Origin: Flavobacterium sp. GT3R68
Lineage (GTDB): Bacteria; Bacteroidota; Bacteroidia; Flavobacteriales; Flavobacteriaceae
Length of the DNA stretch: 64,000 bases
Direction of reading: 5' to 3'
Assembly (NCBI RefSeq): GCF_007109225.1
Contig: NZ_VJZK01000001.1
Location: forward strand, 454,731-518,730
Program-made: the position numbers and the translations under genes
Shown: in pieces, positions 17,313 to 27,169 of the stretch
Layout of the letters: the number at the start of each line of letters is the position of its first letter
Position numbering within the stretch: position 1 is the first letter of the stretch
The notes under the pieces: generated by a model
Database searches by the model: none
What the model was told of the DNA's origin: nothing
What the model saw: the letters and a program-made list of their open reading frames with translations, nothing else

Positions 17313-18470
17313 ATGGGGATTTCAAATAAACCACTCAGATTTATAGTAGCGACTTTAGTGGCGTGTCTTCCGTTAATCAGTTTTGCAAATCCTGCGACGG
17401 ATTCTGTGCACGTTCAAACTGAAGCGCCTCATGTTGCGACAGAAAATGCACATGGAGGAGCCCATGCTGAACCGACGGATACCAAATCTAAAATCAAAGC
17501 ATTTGTAAAGCACCACGTTTTGGACTCGCATGATTTTACTTTTTTCTCTGATGAAAAAGAAGGAGTACATTACGGGTTTTCACTTCCGGTTATTATATGG
17601 GATAATGGATTGCAGGTTTTCTCTTCGTCTAAATTTCACCATGGTGAAGCAGTGGCAGAATCTAACGGGAACTTCTACAAGATAAACCATCACGACGGAA
17701 AAATATACAAAACAGATGCGTCCGGAGCTATTCATGAAGATGAGAAAACTGGTTTTCCAAGCAATGTTCGACCATTGGACTTTTCGATTACAAAAAGTGT
17801 TTTATCAATCATGTTTGCTGCATTTCTGATGTTTTTCTTATTCAGAAGTCTGGCCAAATCATACGGTAAAAACGGAGGAATCGCATCGGGTGCCGGTAGA
17901 ATTTTCGAGCCATTAGTATTATTTATCCGCGACGAAATTGCTATTCCAAATATTGGAGAAAAACATTATAAGAAATACATGAGTTATTTGTTGACCATAT
18001 TTTTCTTCATTTTATTATTGAATATTATTGGGTTAACTCCATTAGGAATTAACGTGACCGGAAATCTTACCATTACATTTTCGTTGGCAATATTGACATT
18101 CGTCATTACGAATCTTACAGCCAATAAAAATTATTGGGGGCACATTTTCTGGATGCCGGGTGTGCCAAAAATAATGCGAATCGTATTGGCTCCTATTGAG
18201 CTTTTGGGAGTAATCATCAAGCCGTTTTCATTAATGATACGTTTGTACGCTAACATTTTTGCAGGACACATTGTTTTGATGAGCATCATTGGTTTAATGT
18301 TTATCTTTAAAAGCTGGTTAGGGAGCAGTTTGTCATTTGGATTGTCATTTGCGCTTTCTATCCTTGAAATATTAGTTGCGTTTTTACAGGCTTATATTTT
18401 CACGTTGCTTTCTGCTTTGTATTTCGGGTCAGCAGTAGAAGAGCATCATCACGAGGAGGCTCATCATTAA
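17313..18470 (+). CDS. atpB: F0F1 ATP synthase subunit a
   Basis: 385 residues. It begins with a cleavable-looking signal (LRFIVATLVACLPLISFA) and a His-rich extracytoplasmic domain of about 140 residues, an extension usual in Bacteroidota. The proton-channel part follows, with the essential Arg in PFSLMIRLYANIFAGH and the last helices (LVAFLQAYIFTLLSALYFG). It works in the inner membrane beside the c-ring. It ends in a His/Glu tail (HHHEEAHH). Confidence 0.95.
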   Translation: MGISNKPLRFIVATLVACLPLISFANPATDSVHVQTEAPHVATENAHGGAHAEPTDTKSKIKAFVKHHVLDSHDFTFFSDEKEGVHYGFSLPVIIWDNGLQVFSSSKFHHGEAVAESNGNFYKINHHDGKIYKTDASGAIHEDEKTGFPSNVRPLDFSITKSVLSIMFAAFLMFFLFRSLAKSYGKNGGIASGAGRIFEPLVLFIRDEIAIPNIGEKHYKKYMSYLLTIFFFILLLNIIGLTPLGINVTGNLTITFSLAILTFVITNLTANKNYWGHIFWMPGVPKIMRIVLAPIELLGVIIKPFSLMIRLYANIFAGHIVLMSIIGLMFIFKSWLGSSLSFGLSFALSILEILVAFLQAYIFTLLSALYFGSAVEEHHHEEAHH

Positions 18471-18538
18471 AAAATAAATGGCCTATGGCTTTTGCCTGAT
18501 GCCTTAAAAAAGAATGTTTAATTTTTAATATATATATT

Positions 18539-18730
18539 ATGGAAGGTTTAAATTTCGTAGGAGCAGGATTAATTGTAATCGGAGCAGGTTTAGGTATTGG
18601 TAGAATTGGTGGTTCAGCAATGGACGCTATTGCTCGTCAGCCAGAAGCTTCAGGAAAAATCCAAACGGCTATGCTTATTGCTGCTGCACTTATTGAAGGT
18701 ATTGGTTTCGCAGCGTTATTCGCAGCTTAA
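18539..18730 (+). CDS. atpE: F0F1 ATP synthase subunit c
   Basis: 63 residues forming a hairpin of two helices, joined by the RQPEASGKIQ loop that contacts F1. The ion-binding Glu is in ALIEGIGFAALF (Glu53). The residues around it (no Glu-Thr pair) suggest protons rather than sodium ions. The ATG follows a 70-base gap ending in an AT-only stretch, which may favour the high translation this subunit needs. Confidence 0.95.
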   Translation: MEGLNFVGAGLIVIGAGLGIGRIGGSAMDAIARQPEASGKIQTAMLIAAALIEGIGFAALFAA

Positions 18731-18812
18731 TTAAAACTTAAAAACAATAGTTGCAACGGTTGGTTGTGACTATTGTTTTATTATTAAATTAAATATTTTA
18801 TAAATACATAAC

Positions 18813-19313
18813 ATGGAAAAGTTAATAAATCAGTTTGAATTAGGATTGTTCTTTTGGCAAGTATTGATATTTGTCGGATTGATCCTTTTACTTAAGAAAT
18901 TTGCTTGGAAACCTATTCTTGACGCTGTTAATGACAGAGAAGAAGGGATCAAAAATGCATTGTTATCTGCTGAAAATGCAAGAAAAGAAATGCAGAACCT
19001 TCAGGCAGACAACCAACGTATTTTGCAGGAAGCAAGAATGGAACGTGACACGATGCTGAAGGAAGCACGTGAAATGAAAGAGAAAATGATTGCTGATTCC
19101 AAAAATGAAGCCCAAGCACAAGGATTGAAAATGATTGAGCAGGCTAAAGCAGCTATCGAAAGCGAAAAAAATGCAGCTATGGCTGAATTGAAATTACAGG
19201 TTTCGACGTTGTCTATTGAAATCGCTGAAAAATTATTGAAAGACGAACTATCTAACAAAGACGCTCAGACCAAATTGGTTGAGAAAATGTTGGGTGACGT
19301 TAAATTAAACTAA
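18813..19313 (+). CDS. atpF: F0F1 ATP synthase subunit b
   Basis: 166 residues: one N-terminal membrane helix (LFFWQVLIFVGLILLLKKFAW) followed by a long charged coiled coil (residues about 35-140), the peripheral stalk that holds F1 to the membrane. The C-terminal part STLSIEIAEKLLKDEL contacts subunit delta, encoded three bases downstream. Confidence 0.95.
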   Translation: MEKLINQFELGLFFWQVLIFVGLILLLKKFAWKPILDAVNDREEGIKNALLSAENARKEMQNLQADNQRILQEARMERDTMLKEAREMKEKMIADSKNEAQAQGLKMIEQAKAAIESEKNAAMAELKLQVSTLSIEIAEKLLKDELSNKDAQTKLVEKMLGDVKLN

Positions 19314-19315
19314 TT

Positions 19316-19849
19316 ATGGCAAGTACAAGAGCAGCAATTCGTTACGCAAAAGCAATTTTGGACATGGCCGACACTATTGGTGTGGCTAATGAGGTGAGCA
19401 GCGATATGGCTTTAATTGCATCAACAGTTAATGGAAATGAGGAATTGAATACCTTTATTCAAAACCCAACCATCACTGTAGAAGTAAAAGAAAACGCCTT
19501 GCAAGCCATTTTTGCTGATGTAAACGGAGTGACAAAAGGATTATTCCATTTGTTATTCGAAAACAAAAGATTTGAAATTCTGGAAGGCATTGCTTTAGAG
19601 TATAACAAATTGTATGACGAAATGAATGGTGTTGAAGTTGCGCATGTAACGACTGCCATTCCAATGGATATCGATTTGAAAGCGAAGGTTGCGGCTAAAA
19701 TCGCTACTTTTTCAGATAAAAAAGTAACCATCGAAAACACAGTAGATCCTTCTATTATCGGAGGATTTATTATAAGAATTGGCGATAAGCAGTACAATGC
19801 TTCCATCGCAAACAGATTACAAGTATTAAAAAGAGAATTAAGTAACTAG
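19316..19849 (+). CDS. atpH: F0F1 ATP synthase subunit delta
   Basis: 177 residues. The N-terminal helical bundle starts [18 protein letters not shown], and the conserved end is [20 protein letters not shown] followed by [11 protein letters not shown]. It links the b stalk to the top of F1. Located between atpF and atpA with short gaps, as usual. Confidence 0.95.
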   Translation: MASTRAAIRYAKAILDMADTIGVANEVSSDMALIASTVNGNEELNTFIQNPTITVEVKENALQAIFADVNGVTKGLFHLLFENKRFEILEGIALEYNKLYDEMNGVEVAHVTTAIPMDIDLKAKVAAKIATFSDKKVTIENTVDPSIIGGFIIRIGDKQYNASIANRLQVLKRELSN

Positions 19850-19863
19850 TTATTTATATAATT

Positions 19864-21441
19864 ATGGCGGAAATTAAACCTGCTGAAATTTCAGCAATAT
19901 TAAAAATGCAACTATCAGGTTTTGAATCTGGTGCTACGCTGGAAGAAGTTGGAACAGTACTTCAAGTTGGAGATGGTATTGCTCGTATATACGGGTTATC
20001 AAATGTTCAATACGGGGAGTTAGTGGAATTCGACAACGGATTGGAAGCTATCGTTCTGAACTTAGAAGAAGACAATGTGGGTGTGGTACTTTTAGGACCA
20101 TCTACAGGAATCAAAGAAGGTTCAACTGCCAAAAGAACGCAACGTATTGCGTCTCTTAAAGTAGGAGAGCAAATGGTAGGTCGTGTCGTTAACACACTTG
20201 GTTTTCCTATCGACGGAAAAGGACCAATCGGTGGGGACTTATACGAAATGCCTTTAGAGAGAAAAGCACCGGGAGTTATCTTCCGTCAGCCAGTTACCGA
20301 GCCATTACAAACAGGAGTAAAAGCAGTAGATGCAATGATCCCGGTTGGTCGTGGACAACGTGAGTTGGTTATTGGTGACCGTCAGACAGGTAAATCAACT
20401 GTTTGTATTGACACTATCTTAAATCAAAAAGAATTTTACGATGCAGGAAAACCTGTATTTTGTATCTATGTTGCAATTGGGCAAAAAGCTTCGACTGTAG
20501 CAGGAATTGCAAAAATGTTGGAAGAAAAAGGGGCAATGGCCTATACGGTTATCGTTGCTGCCAATGCTTCTGACCCAGCTCCGATGCAAGTATATGCTCC
20601 TTTCGCAGGTGCAGCTATCGGAGAATATTTCAGAGATTCAGGTCGTCCGGCTTTGATTGTTTATGATGATTTGTCTAAACAAGCGGTTGCTTACCGTGAG
20701 GTTTCCCTTTTATTAAGAAGACCACCGGGACGTGAAGCATATCCTGGAGACGTTTTCTACCTACACAGTAGATTATTGGAAAGAGCTTGTAAGGTTATCG
20801 CTAATGATGACATTGCAAGAAACATGAATGATTTACCGGACTCATTGAAATCAATCGTTAAAGGTGGTGGTTCATTGACTGCTTTACCAATTATCGAAAC
20901 TCAGGCTGGTGACGTTTCTGCATATATCCCAACAAACGTAATTTCGATTACAGACGGACAGATTTTCTTGGATGGAGATTTGTTTAACTCTGGGGTTCGT
21001 CCGGCGATTAACGTAGGTATCTCGGTATCTCGTGTTGGAGGTAATGCACAGATTAAATCAATGAAAAAAGTTGCAGGTACCTTAAAATTAGATCAGGCGC
21101 AATTCCGCGAATTGGAAGCGTTTGCGAAATTTGGTTCTGACTTGGACGCGGTTACGTTAAACGTAATTGAAAAAGGTAGAAGAAACGTGGAAATCCTTAA
21201 ACAAGGATTAAACGATCCTTATACTGTTGAAGACCAGGTGGCTATTATCTATGCAGGTTCAAAAAACTTGTTGAGAAATGTTCCTGTAAATAAAGTGAAG
21301 GAATTCGAGAAAGACTTCTTGGAATACCTGAACAACAAACACAGAGATACATTGAATGCTTTGAAAGCTGGAAAATTGGATGACACCATTACTGATGTTA
21401 TCGAAAAAGTAGCAAAAGAAATCTCAGCAAAATATAACTAA
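19864..21441 (+). CDS. atpA: F0F1 ATP synthase subunit alpha
   Basis: 525 residues, with the regulatory nucleotide-binding site. The P-loop is GDRQTGKST (residues about 173-181) and the ATPase alpha/beta signature [13 protein letters not shown] is present near 379-391. N-terminal beta-barrel and C-terminal helical domains are complete. It starts at ATG after a 14-base gap to atpH. The catalytic beta subunit gene is not in this cluster. Confidence 0.97.
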   Translation: MAEIKPAEISAILKMQLSGFESGATLEEVGTVLQVGDGIARIYGLSNVQYGELVEFDNGLEAIVLNLEEDNVGVVLLGPSTGIKEGSTAKRTQRIASLKVGEQMVGRVVNTLGFPIDGKGPIGGDLYEMPLERKAPGVIFRQPVTEPLQTGVKAVDAMIPVGRGQRELVIGDRQTGKSTVCIDTILNQKEFYDAGKPVFCIYVAIGQKASTVAGIAKMLEEKGAMAYTVIVAANASDPAPMQVYAPFAGAAIGEYFRDSGRPALIVYDDLSKQAVAYREVSLLLRRPPGREAYPGDVFYLHSRLLERACKVIANDDIARNMNDLPDSLKSIVKGGGSLTALPIIETQAGDVSAYIPTNVISITDGQIFLDGDLFNSGVRPAINVGISVSRVGGNAQIKSMKKVAGTLKLDQAQFRELEAFAKFGSDLDAVTLNVIEKGRRNVEILKQGLNDPYTVEDQVAIIYAGSKNLLRNVPVNKVKEFEKDFLEYLNNKHRDTLNALKAGKLDDTITDVIEKVAKEISAKYN

Positions 21442-21448
21442 TTCTAGT

Positions 21449-21504
21449 AAATAGTGAATAGTGAGTAGTTTTTAGCTATTCACTATTCACTTCTCACTAT
21501 TCAT
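21449..21504 (+). repeat. inverted repeat between atpA and atpG
   Basis: The 73-base gap holds a long imperfect inverted repeat built from AATAGTGA/TCACTATT units. A perfect 12-base pairing is 21450-21461 with 21475-21486, and a second right-hand copy (TCACTATT, 21494-21501) allows an alternative fold. No T tract follows, so full termination is unlikely. Confidence 0.6.
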
Positions 21505-21514
21505 TATAAATAAA

Positions 21515-22375
21515 ATGGCAAATTTAAAGGAAATCCGTAATAGAATTACTTCCGTTTCATCGACGATGCAAATTACATCGGCAATGAAAATGGTTTCTGC
21601 TGCAAAGCTGAAGAAAGCACAGGATGCGATCACAGCCATGCGACCTTATGCCGAAAAATTAACGGAATTATTGCAGAATCTTTCTGCAACACTTGATGGT
21701 GATGTAGGAGGAGAGTTCACAACACAACGTGAAATTAAAAAAGTATTAATCGTTGTCATCACTTCAAACAGAGGTTTGGCAGGCGCTTTTAATACCAATG
21801 CAATCAAAGAAGCTAAAAACCGCGCTGCTTTTTATGCCGGGAAACAAGTGGATATTTTTGCCATCGGGAAAAAGGGAAATGATGTTTTAAGCAAATCACT
21901 TTCTGTGGTTGGTAATCAAAGCGCTATTTTTGATAATTTGACTTTTGATAACGTAGCTGAAATCGCTGAAACACTAACCCAGAAATTCGTTTCCGGGGAA
22001 TATGACAGAATTGAATTGGTATACAACCAGTTCAAAAATGCAGCAACCCAAATCGTACAAACAGAACAATTCCTACCATTGGCGGCCATCAAATCGGATC
22101 TTCCGGTTTCAACTGGAGATTATATTTTTGAACCTTCAAAAGAAGAAATCGTTTTGACCTTAATCCCTAAGGCATTAAAAACACAATTGTACAAAGGAAT
22201 CAGAGATTCATTCGCATCAGAACACGGAGCCCGTATGACTGCAATGCATAAAGCAACCGACAATGCAACAGAGTTGAGAGACCAATTGAAATTAACTTAC
22301 AACAAAGCGCGTCAGGCATCGATTACAAGCGAAATCTTGGAAATCGTTGGTGGAGCCGAGGCTTTGAAAGGATAG
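21515..22375 (+). CDS. atpG: F0F1 ATP synthase subunit gamma
   Basis: 286 residues, the rotating central shaft. The N-terminal helix MANLKEIRNRITSVSSTMQI and MKMVSAAKLKKAQ, and the C-terminal helix with AMHKATDNATELRDQLKLTYNKARQ, are the conserved coiled-coil parts that turn inside the alpha/beta ring. It is the last gene of this atp cluster and is followed by a strong terminator; atpD and atpC must lie elsewhere. Confidence 0.96.
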   Translation: MANLKEIRNRITSVSSTMQITSAMKMVSAAKLKKAQDAITAMRPYAEKLTELLQNLSATLDGDVGGEFTTQREIKKVLIVVITSNRGLAGAFNTNAIKEAKNRAAFYAGKQVDIFAIGKKGNDVLSKSLSVVGNQSAIFDNLTFDNVAEIAETLTQKFVSGEYDRIELVYNQFKNAATQIVQTEQFLPLAAIKSDLPVSTGDYIFEPSKEEIVLTLIPKALKTQLYKGIRDSFASEHGARMTAMHKATDNATELRDQLKLTYNKARQASITSEILEIVGGAEALKG

Positions 22376-22393
22376 TAATATAATTTATAATTT

Positions 22394-22428
22394 AAAAGAG
22401 CCGATATTTTATTAATATCGGCTCTTTT
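22394..22428 (+). terminator. bidirectional terminator of the atp operon
   Basis: Perfect 15-base arms 22394-22408 and 22414-22428 around a five-base loop, with T tracts on both strands. It ends atpG transcription and also lies just past the stop codon of the convergent peptidase gene (22435). Confidence 0.9.
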
Positions 22429-22434
22429 TTTATT

Positions 22435-24516
22435 TTACTTATTCAGATGATAAAGTAAGAAGCTATAGAAAGCCGCTTTTTCTTCTGTATAATTTTGGTA
22501 ATTTGAAATTTTACCGGAATGTCCTGAATTGGACAGGGTTTTTAAATAAATCGGATTCTTCTGTGCTGCCCTGTTTTGCAATCCGGCCGCAAACTTATAA
22601 GAATGCATTGGAGGAACACGATCATCATTTTCCGATGTAATTATTAACGTTGTCGGATAATTAATCCCTTCCTTAATATTATGGAACGGGGAATAACCCA
22701 TCATGACATCGAATTCATTTTTATTCTCGATATCGCCGTATTCGTCCAAATGATATTTTCCCACAGAGTATTTCCCAAAATTCATCATGTCATAGACGCC
22801 CATTTGCGGAATGGCAACTTTGAATAATTCCGGTCTTTGGGTCATGGCCACACCGACCAATAATCCGCCTTGTGAAGCGCCTGTAATTGCCAGTTTATCC
22901 GGTGAAGTATATTTTTCTTTAATTAAAAACTCGGCAGCATCAATGAAGTCATTAAACGTATTCATCTTTTTCAATCCTTTTCCGTTTTTGTGCCATTTGG
23001 TTCCTTTCTCTCCGCCACCACGAATTTCAGCGTAGGCAAAAACACCGCCTTTTTCCATAAAATACAACAATCCGGTATCATAAACAGGACCGCTTATTGT
23101 ACCAAAACCACCATAGGCTTTTAGTAATGTTGGGTTGTTGCCGTCCAGTGAAATGCCTTTTTTATGGACGATCGTAATTGGAACCGCTACACCATCGCGA
23201 CTTTGATACGTAACGGTTTTTGTTTCAAAATGATCAAATGAAAATAGTGCTGGTTTGGGTTCTATATAATCATTAAAGTAGGATTGGGTTTTCCCGGTTT
23301 CCAGATTTAATTTGTGATTTAAGAACGAGATGGCATAGGAGTAAAAAGTAACATACAAATCCTTAGTCTCCTTGTCGAAAAACCGAATTCGGAAATCCAT
23401 ATTATACGGAACATCAAATTTTCTGATAAACTGACCACTTGTGTCATAGACACCAATGTAATTCTTCCCTAAGGTTTTGTATTTGCAAATGATATAATCC
23501 TCATAAAAAAAGGTGTCCACTAATAAATGGGTATAGATTTGTGGAACGATTACTTTTTCATCTTCTCCATTCATATTCCTGGAACGGATTTCACCCCATT
23601 CATAATCTTTTGACGAAAAATATATCCGTTCTTTGGAATAATTTAAAAAAGTAAAGGTGTTCCGGTCATTTTCTATGAATTTTTCAGGCTTAAAATCGTC
23701 ACCTGCCAAGGAACACCAATAAAAATTCCGAAAGGTTTCCTCCTTGTTATGCTCCATGATAACCAGTTTATTTTCTTTGGTGAAAAAAGTAAAAACACCT
23801 TCCGTTTTTGCCGAATCAAACACCAATTTGTCGTCGTCCTGAATAGTGCCTATTTTGTGATAGTACATTTGGTACGTAGAGTCTTTGTCGAATTTACTCA
23901 GATTGCTGGTTTTTTTATAGAAAACGCCCTTTTCCCCATTCCAGGCTATATTGGAAAACTTCACATTTTTTAAAACGTCCGTCAAATCTTCCTTTTTACT
24001 TATGGAAGTAAATCCCACCTGATGGAGGTCACTCCCGTTTATACTTACTTCATAAGCTACTAATTTAGAATTATCAGAAGGATAGAAGTCGGTCATCACC
24101 ACATTGGCATCTTTAAAAGTCCTATACGTATTAGTGATCTCGATAGGAGCATCATTTAATTTTTTTCTATAAAAAAGCGCCGCTGGTTTTGATTTGTCCA
24201 GACGATAGTGGGAATAAAAATAGTCTCCTTTTTTTTCCGGCAGCCCATTGGTCGAAAGGTTATCGTATTCCTTTATTTTGAAGACAGGGGAATATTTTTT
24301 TTTGATTTCCTCCGTATGGGTATAAATCAACTGATTTTGTGAATTTACCCACTCTGAGACTTCGTCGGCATTGAAATTTTCAAGCCAGGTGTAGTCATCC
24401 TGAAAGGTAACGTCATGTTTGGTTATCGGGGAAGGCGTTTTCCTGGTTGCGGGATATTCTTGGGAAAAGCATGAAACAGAGAATAGGAAACAAATAAGTA
24501 ACAGAATATTTTTCAT
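22435..24516 (-). CDS. secreted prolyl oligopeptidase family serine peptidase
   Basis: 693 residues. A signal peptide (MKNILLLICFLFSVSCFS) points to export. The N-terminal half is a beta-propeller (residues about 70-410) that gates access; the C-terminal alpha/beta-hydrolase domain has Ser548 in GASQGG, Asp around 631-632 in ENDDRVPP and His666 in SGHSG, the S9A catalytic triad. Conserved GGFGTISGPVYD and WHKNGKGLKKMNTFNDF also mark the family, which cleaves after proline in peptides. Cys16 of the signal could instead make it a lipoprotein (SVSC), so its exact location is open. Confidence 0.92.
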   Translation of the reverse strand: MKNILLLICFLFSVSCFSQEYPATRKTPSPITKHDVTFQDDYTWLENFNADEVSEWVNSQNQLIYTHTEEIKKKYSPVFKIKEYDNLSTNGLPEKKGDYFYSHYRLDKSKPAALFYRKKLNDAPIEITNTYRTFKDANVVMTDFYPSDNSKLVAYEVSINGSDLHQVGFTSISKKEDLTDVLKNVKFSNIAWNGEKGVFYKKTSNLSKFDKDSTYQMYYHKIGTIQDDDKLVFDSAKTEGVFTFFTKENKLVIMEHNKEETFRNFYWCSLAGDDFKPEKFIENDRNTFTFLNYSKERIYFSSKDYEWGEIRSRNMNGEDEKVIVPQIYTHLLVDTFFYEDYIICKYKTLGKNYIGVYDTSGQFIRKFDVPYNMDFRIRFFDKETKDLYVTFYSYAISFLNHKLNLETGKTQSYFNDYIEPKPALFSFDHFETKTVTYQSRDGVAVPITIVHKKGISLDGNNPTLLKAYGGFGTISGPVYDTGLLYFMEKGGVFAYAEIRGGGEKGTKWHKNGKGLKKMNTFNDFIDAAEFLIKEKYTSPDKLAITGASQGGLLVGVAMTQRPELFKVAIPQMGVYDMMNFGKYSVGKYHLDEYGDIENKNEFDVMMGYSPFHNIKEGINYPTTLIITSENDDRVPPMHSYKFAAGLQNRAAQKNPIYLKTLSNSGHSGKISNYQNYTEEKAAFYSFLLYHLNK

Positions 24517-24538
24517 TAGAAGTAAGTAGGAATATCCG

Positions 24539-24546
24539 CAAAGGTA
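24539..24546 (-). promoter_or_regulatory. -7 promoter element TACCTTTG of the peptidase gene
   Basis: The complement of 24539-24546 reads TACCTTTG, identical to the atpB -7 element, 22 bases before the ATG at 24516. The best -33 candidate is CTG rather than TTG. Confidence 0.45.
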
Positions 24547-24616
24547 AAATATTTAAGTGCAATTAAATCAGAAAGAGTCAAGGCAACTCTTTTTTTTTGG
24601 TTAAATTTATGCCATC

Positions 24617-25075
24617 ATGATAGAAACCATTAAAAAATTGGAAATCAAAGAACTTACCACCCTGACAGAAATGATGGCTCAACTAGAGACCATTAAGTAT
24701 CTTTATCCAAAAATGTCATTAGAGCAATACGAAGCTTTATTACAAGAAATGCTTCCCCACAATTACAAACAGGTTGCTGTATTCGAGGATGGCGAGTGTG
24801 TAGGGATTACCGGCTATTGGTTTGGTACCAAATTATGGTGCGGGAAATTCATAGAGATTGATAATTTTGTCGTGCATCCGGACCATCGCTCGAAAGGAAT
24901 CGGAAAACACATCTCCGATTACATCAACTCAAAAGCCGAAGAGTTAGGCTGTGTCAGCATTGTTTTGGATGCCTATACCAACAATTTTCCGGCCCACCGT
25001 TTTTATTATAATCAGGGATTTGGACCAAAAGGATTTCATTTTGTCAAAATCTTAAACGCAGACGGATTAAACTAA
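24617..25075 (+). CDS. GNAT family N-acetyltransferase
   Basis: 152 residues with the GNAT fold. Motif A, which binds acetyl-CoA, is DNFVVHPDHRSKGIGKHISDY (Q/RxxGxG as RSKGIG, residues about 96-101). The C-terminal part AYTNNFPAHRFYYNQGF is motif B. The substrate cannot be predicted. It is divergent from the peptidase and followed seven bases later by a lipoprotein gene. Confidence 0.88.
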   Translation: MIETIKKLEIKELTTLTEMMAQLETIKYLYPKMSLEQYEALLQEMLPHNYKQVAVFEDGECVGITGYWFGTKLWCGKFIEIDNFVVHPDHRSKGIGKHISDYINSKAEELGCVSIVLDAYTNNFPAHRFYYNQGFGPKGFHFVKILNADGLN

Positions 25076-25082
25076 TTATACC

Positions 25083-25553
25083 ATGAAAAAACTAGCATTA
25101 ATACTGTTGTTCACCTCAGTCTTTGTTTCATGCCATTCCCAAAAGGAAGCTGCAAAAGCCATGAAGGCCACCATTGGCGAAACCTATTTCCAAAATTGGG
25201 TTGCCGGTGTACGAGGCGGCGGCTCGGGAACGAACTTTTATATCCAGTGCAAAAAACCAGTTCCCAAACAGATTATCCTGAAAGCGCTGTACTTCCGAGA
25301 CAAAAAATCACCCATCCATAAAGATTCAGAGACGGAATATAGCGCGGGATTTACAGGCGACGCTAATAAAGAAAAAGCATCTGACCTCAATCCAACTCCA
25401 ATCAAAGGCCAAAAAGTCACCCCGCCATATCCAATTACCGACAATGAGGCTATAATCGAATATTCCTTTAAAGGAAAGAAAGCATACTACAAATTAAGCA
25501 CAATAAAAGAACAAGAATTAAAAGCATATCCATCGGCAAGACCTAGGAATTAG
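25083..25553 (+). CDS. hypothetical lipoprotein
   Basis: 156 residues with a lipoprotein signal (LLFTSVFVSC, Cys17). The mature part has a GGGSGTNFYIQCKKPVP region and beta-type strands but no domain I can name with assurance. It lies in one direction with the acetyltransferase before it and the flippase after it, but no function follows from that. Confidence 0.75.
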   Translation: MKKLALILLFTSVFVSCHSQKEAAKAMKATIGETYFQNWVAGVRGGGSGTNFYIQCKKPVPKQIILKALYFRDKKSPIHKDSETEYSAGFTGDANKEKASDLNPTPIKGQKVTPPYPITDNEAIIEYSFKGKKAYYKLSTIKEQELKAYPSARPRN

Positions 25554-25594
25554 TTATTTTTGTTGACGAAAATCAGAATTTCAAGCCATCTATT

Positions 25595-27058
25595 TTGAGT
25601 TTATATAAAAATCTTTTCAAACAAACCGCCATTTACGGAATCGCCACGGTGCTGCCGCGCATGTTCACTTTTTTACTGGTACCGTTGTACACGGATTTGC
25701 TCCCTAAAGCGGAGTACGGAAAGGTGTCCATTATTTTCGCCTGGATGATTTTCTTTAATGTCATCTTAGCATACGGAATGGAAACCGCTTTTTTCAGATT
25801 TTACAATCGCGAATCGGACAAAAAAAAGGTCGTCGAAACCACCACAGTCTCAATTTTTTGGACCTCCATGTTTTTTTTGTTTGGCGCCATACTGTTCCAA
25901 AGTACATTAGCCGAAAAATCCGGAATTGACGTTCAGTACATTCAATATACGATATGGATTTTAGTGCTCGATGCGCTGGTAATCGTTCCGTTTTCCAAAT
26001 TGCGCGCCTATCAGAAACCAATGGTGTATGCCGCCATAAAAATCGGAAACGTACTGGTCAACCTTTCGTTGAGTGTCTTCTTTTTATTGTTCCTTCCTAA
26101 AATAGCCCAGTCGCAGCCTGACAGTTTTTTAGGGTCACTGTATGTAGAAAATTTCCAGATCGGTTATATTTTCGTCGCCAATATTATTGCCAGTCTCGCC
26201 ACATTTGTAGTGCTGTCACCCAATTATTTTCACCTGAACTGGCATTTTGAATGGGCTCTCTGGAAACGGATGATGCGGTATGGACTGCCTATTATGGTCG
26301 CCGGAATTGCCTTTGCTATCAACGAGCAGTTCGATAAAATCCTGTTAGGGAAACTCCTTCCGGCCGATATTGCCGAAGCCGAAGTCGGCGTGTATTCTGC
26401 CTGTTACAAACTGGGACTGTTTATGGTTTTATACCGAACGGCCTATACTTTGGGTATCGAACCGTTCTTTTTCAGCCATTCGTCCAACGAAAATGCACAG
26501 CAGACTTACGCGACGATTACCAAATATTTTGTGATTTTCGGTTCGTTCATCTTGCTGTCGGTCATCGTTTTTGCCGATGTACTAAAATATTTCATGATTC
26601 GTGACCCCTCCTATTGGGAAGCGATGAAAGTGGTTCCGTTGATTATATTGGCGAACTTTTTCCTCGGCATCTACACCAATTTGTCGGTCTGGTACAAACT
26701 AATTGACAAAACGTATATTGGTGCTTATATTTCGATTGTCGGTGCAGTCATTACTTTGGCACTGAACTATCTTCTGATTCCAACGATGAGCTACTATGGT
26801 TCGGCGATTGCCACCATTGCCGCTTACGGAAGCATGATGCTGATTTCGTATTACTTCGGAAACAAATACTATCCCATTCCGTACGATATCAAAAAATTGG
26901 CAGGTTACCTTTCCTTATCGATCGGGTTCTCCGCACTGTCGTTCTACGGTTTCCGCGAAAATTATTTTGTCGGCATTACACTTTTGCTCGCATTCATGTA
27001 TTTCATATATTACAACGAAAAAGAAACCTTAAACCGGATTATAAAACGAAAGAATTAG
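25595..27058 (+). CDS. oligosaccharide flippase / polysaccharide biosynthesis protein (Wzx-like)
   Basis: 487 residues with about 14 membrane helices, beginning LYKNLFKQTAIYGIATVLPR, which is typical of the MOP-superfamily polysaccharide transporters. The conserved second segment MFTFLLVPLYTDLLPKAEYG supports this. Such proteins move lipid-linked sugars across the inner membrane. The start is TTG at 25595; there is no ATG that would keep the first conserved helix. No sugar polymer cluster surrounds it; it precedes dut and a sugar nucleotidyltransferase. Confidence 0.88.
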   Translation: MSLYKNLFKQTAIYGIATVLPRMFTFLLVPLYTDLLPKAEYGKVSIIFAWMIFFNVILAYGMETAFFRFYNRESDKKKVVETTTVSIFWTSMFFLFGAILFQSTLAEKSGIDVQYIQYTIWILVLDALVIVPFSKLRAYQKPMVYAAIKIGNVLVNLSLSVFFLLFLPKIAQSQPDSFLGSLYVENFQIGYIFVANIIASLATFVVLSPNYFHLNWHFEWALWKRMMRYGLPIMVAGIAFAINEQFDKILLGKLLPADIAEAEVGVYSACYKLGLFMVLYRTAYTLGIEPFFFSHSSNENAQQTYATITKYFVIFGSFILLSVIVFADVLKYFMIRDPSYWEAMKVVPLIILANFFLGIYTNLSVWYKLIDKTYIGAYISIVGAVITLALNYLLIPTMSYYGSAIATIAAYGSMMLISYYFGNKYYPIPYDIKKLAGYLSLSIGFSALSFYGFRENYFVGITLLLAFMYFIYYNEKETLNRIIKRKN

Positions 27059-27072
27059 CATTTTGAATTTTT

Positions 27073-27142
27073 AGAAGCTATTCCCGCTGTCCGCTGTATC
27101 CACGCAAAAAAGCGTGGGATGCCGCTTCCATCGGGGCTAAAA
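27073..27142. repeat. intergenic hairpin element, copy 1
   Basis: About 70 bases between the flippase and dut. An outer stem GAAGC/GCTTC (27074-27078 with 27124-27128) and an inner stem CCACGC/GCGTGG (27100-27105 with 27112-27117) enclose an A6 loop, and the element ends ATCGGGGCTAAAA. A second copy at 57989-58058 is about 86 percent identical by eye, with compensating changes in both stems. Non-coding. Confidence 0.7.
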
Positions 27143-27169
27143 AAACAAGAATCGCATTAAACTGATACT

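Noticed and set aside
24617..25075. Toxin-antitoxin reading of the GNAT acetyltransferase
   Set aside because: No antitoxin-like small DNA-binding gene lies beside it; the neighbours are a peptidase and a lipoprotein.
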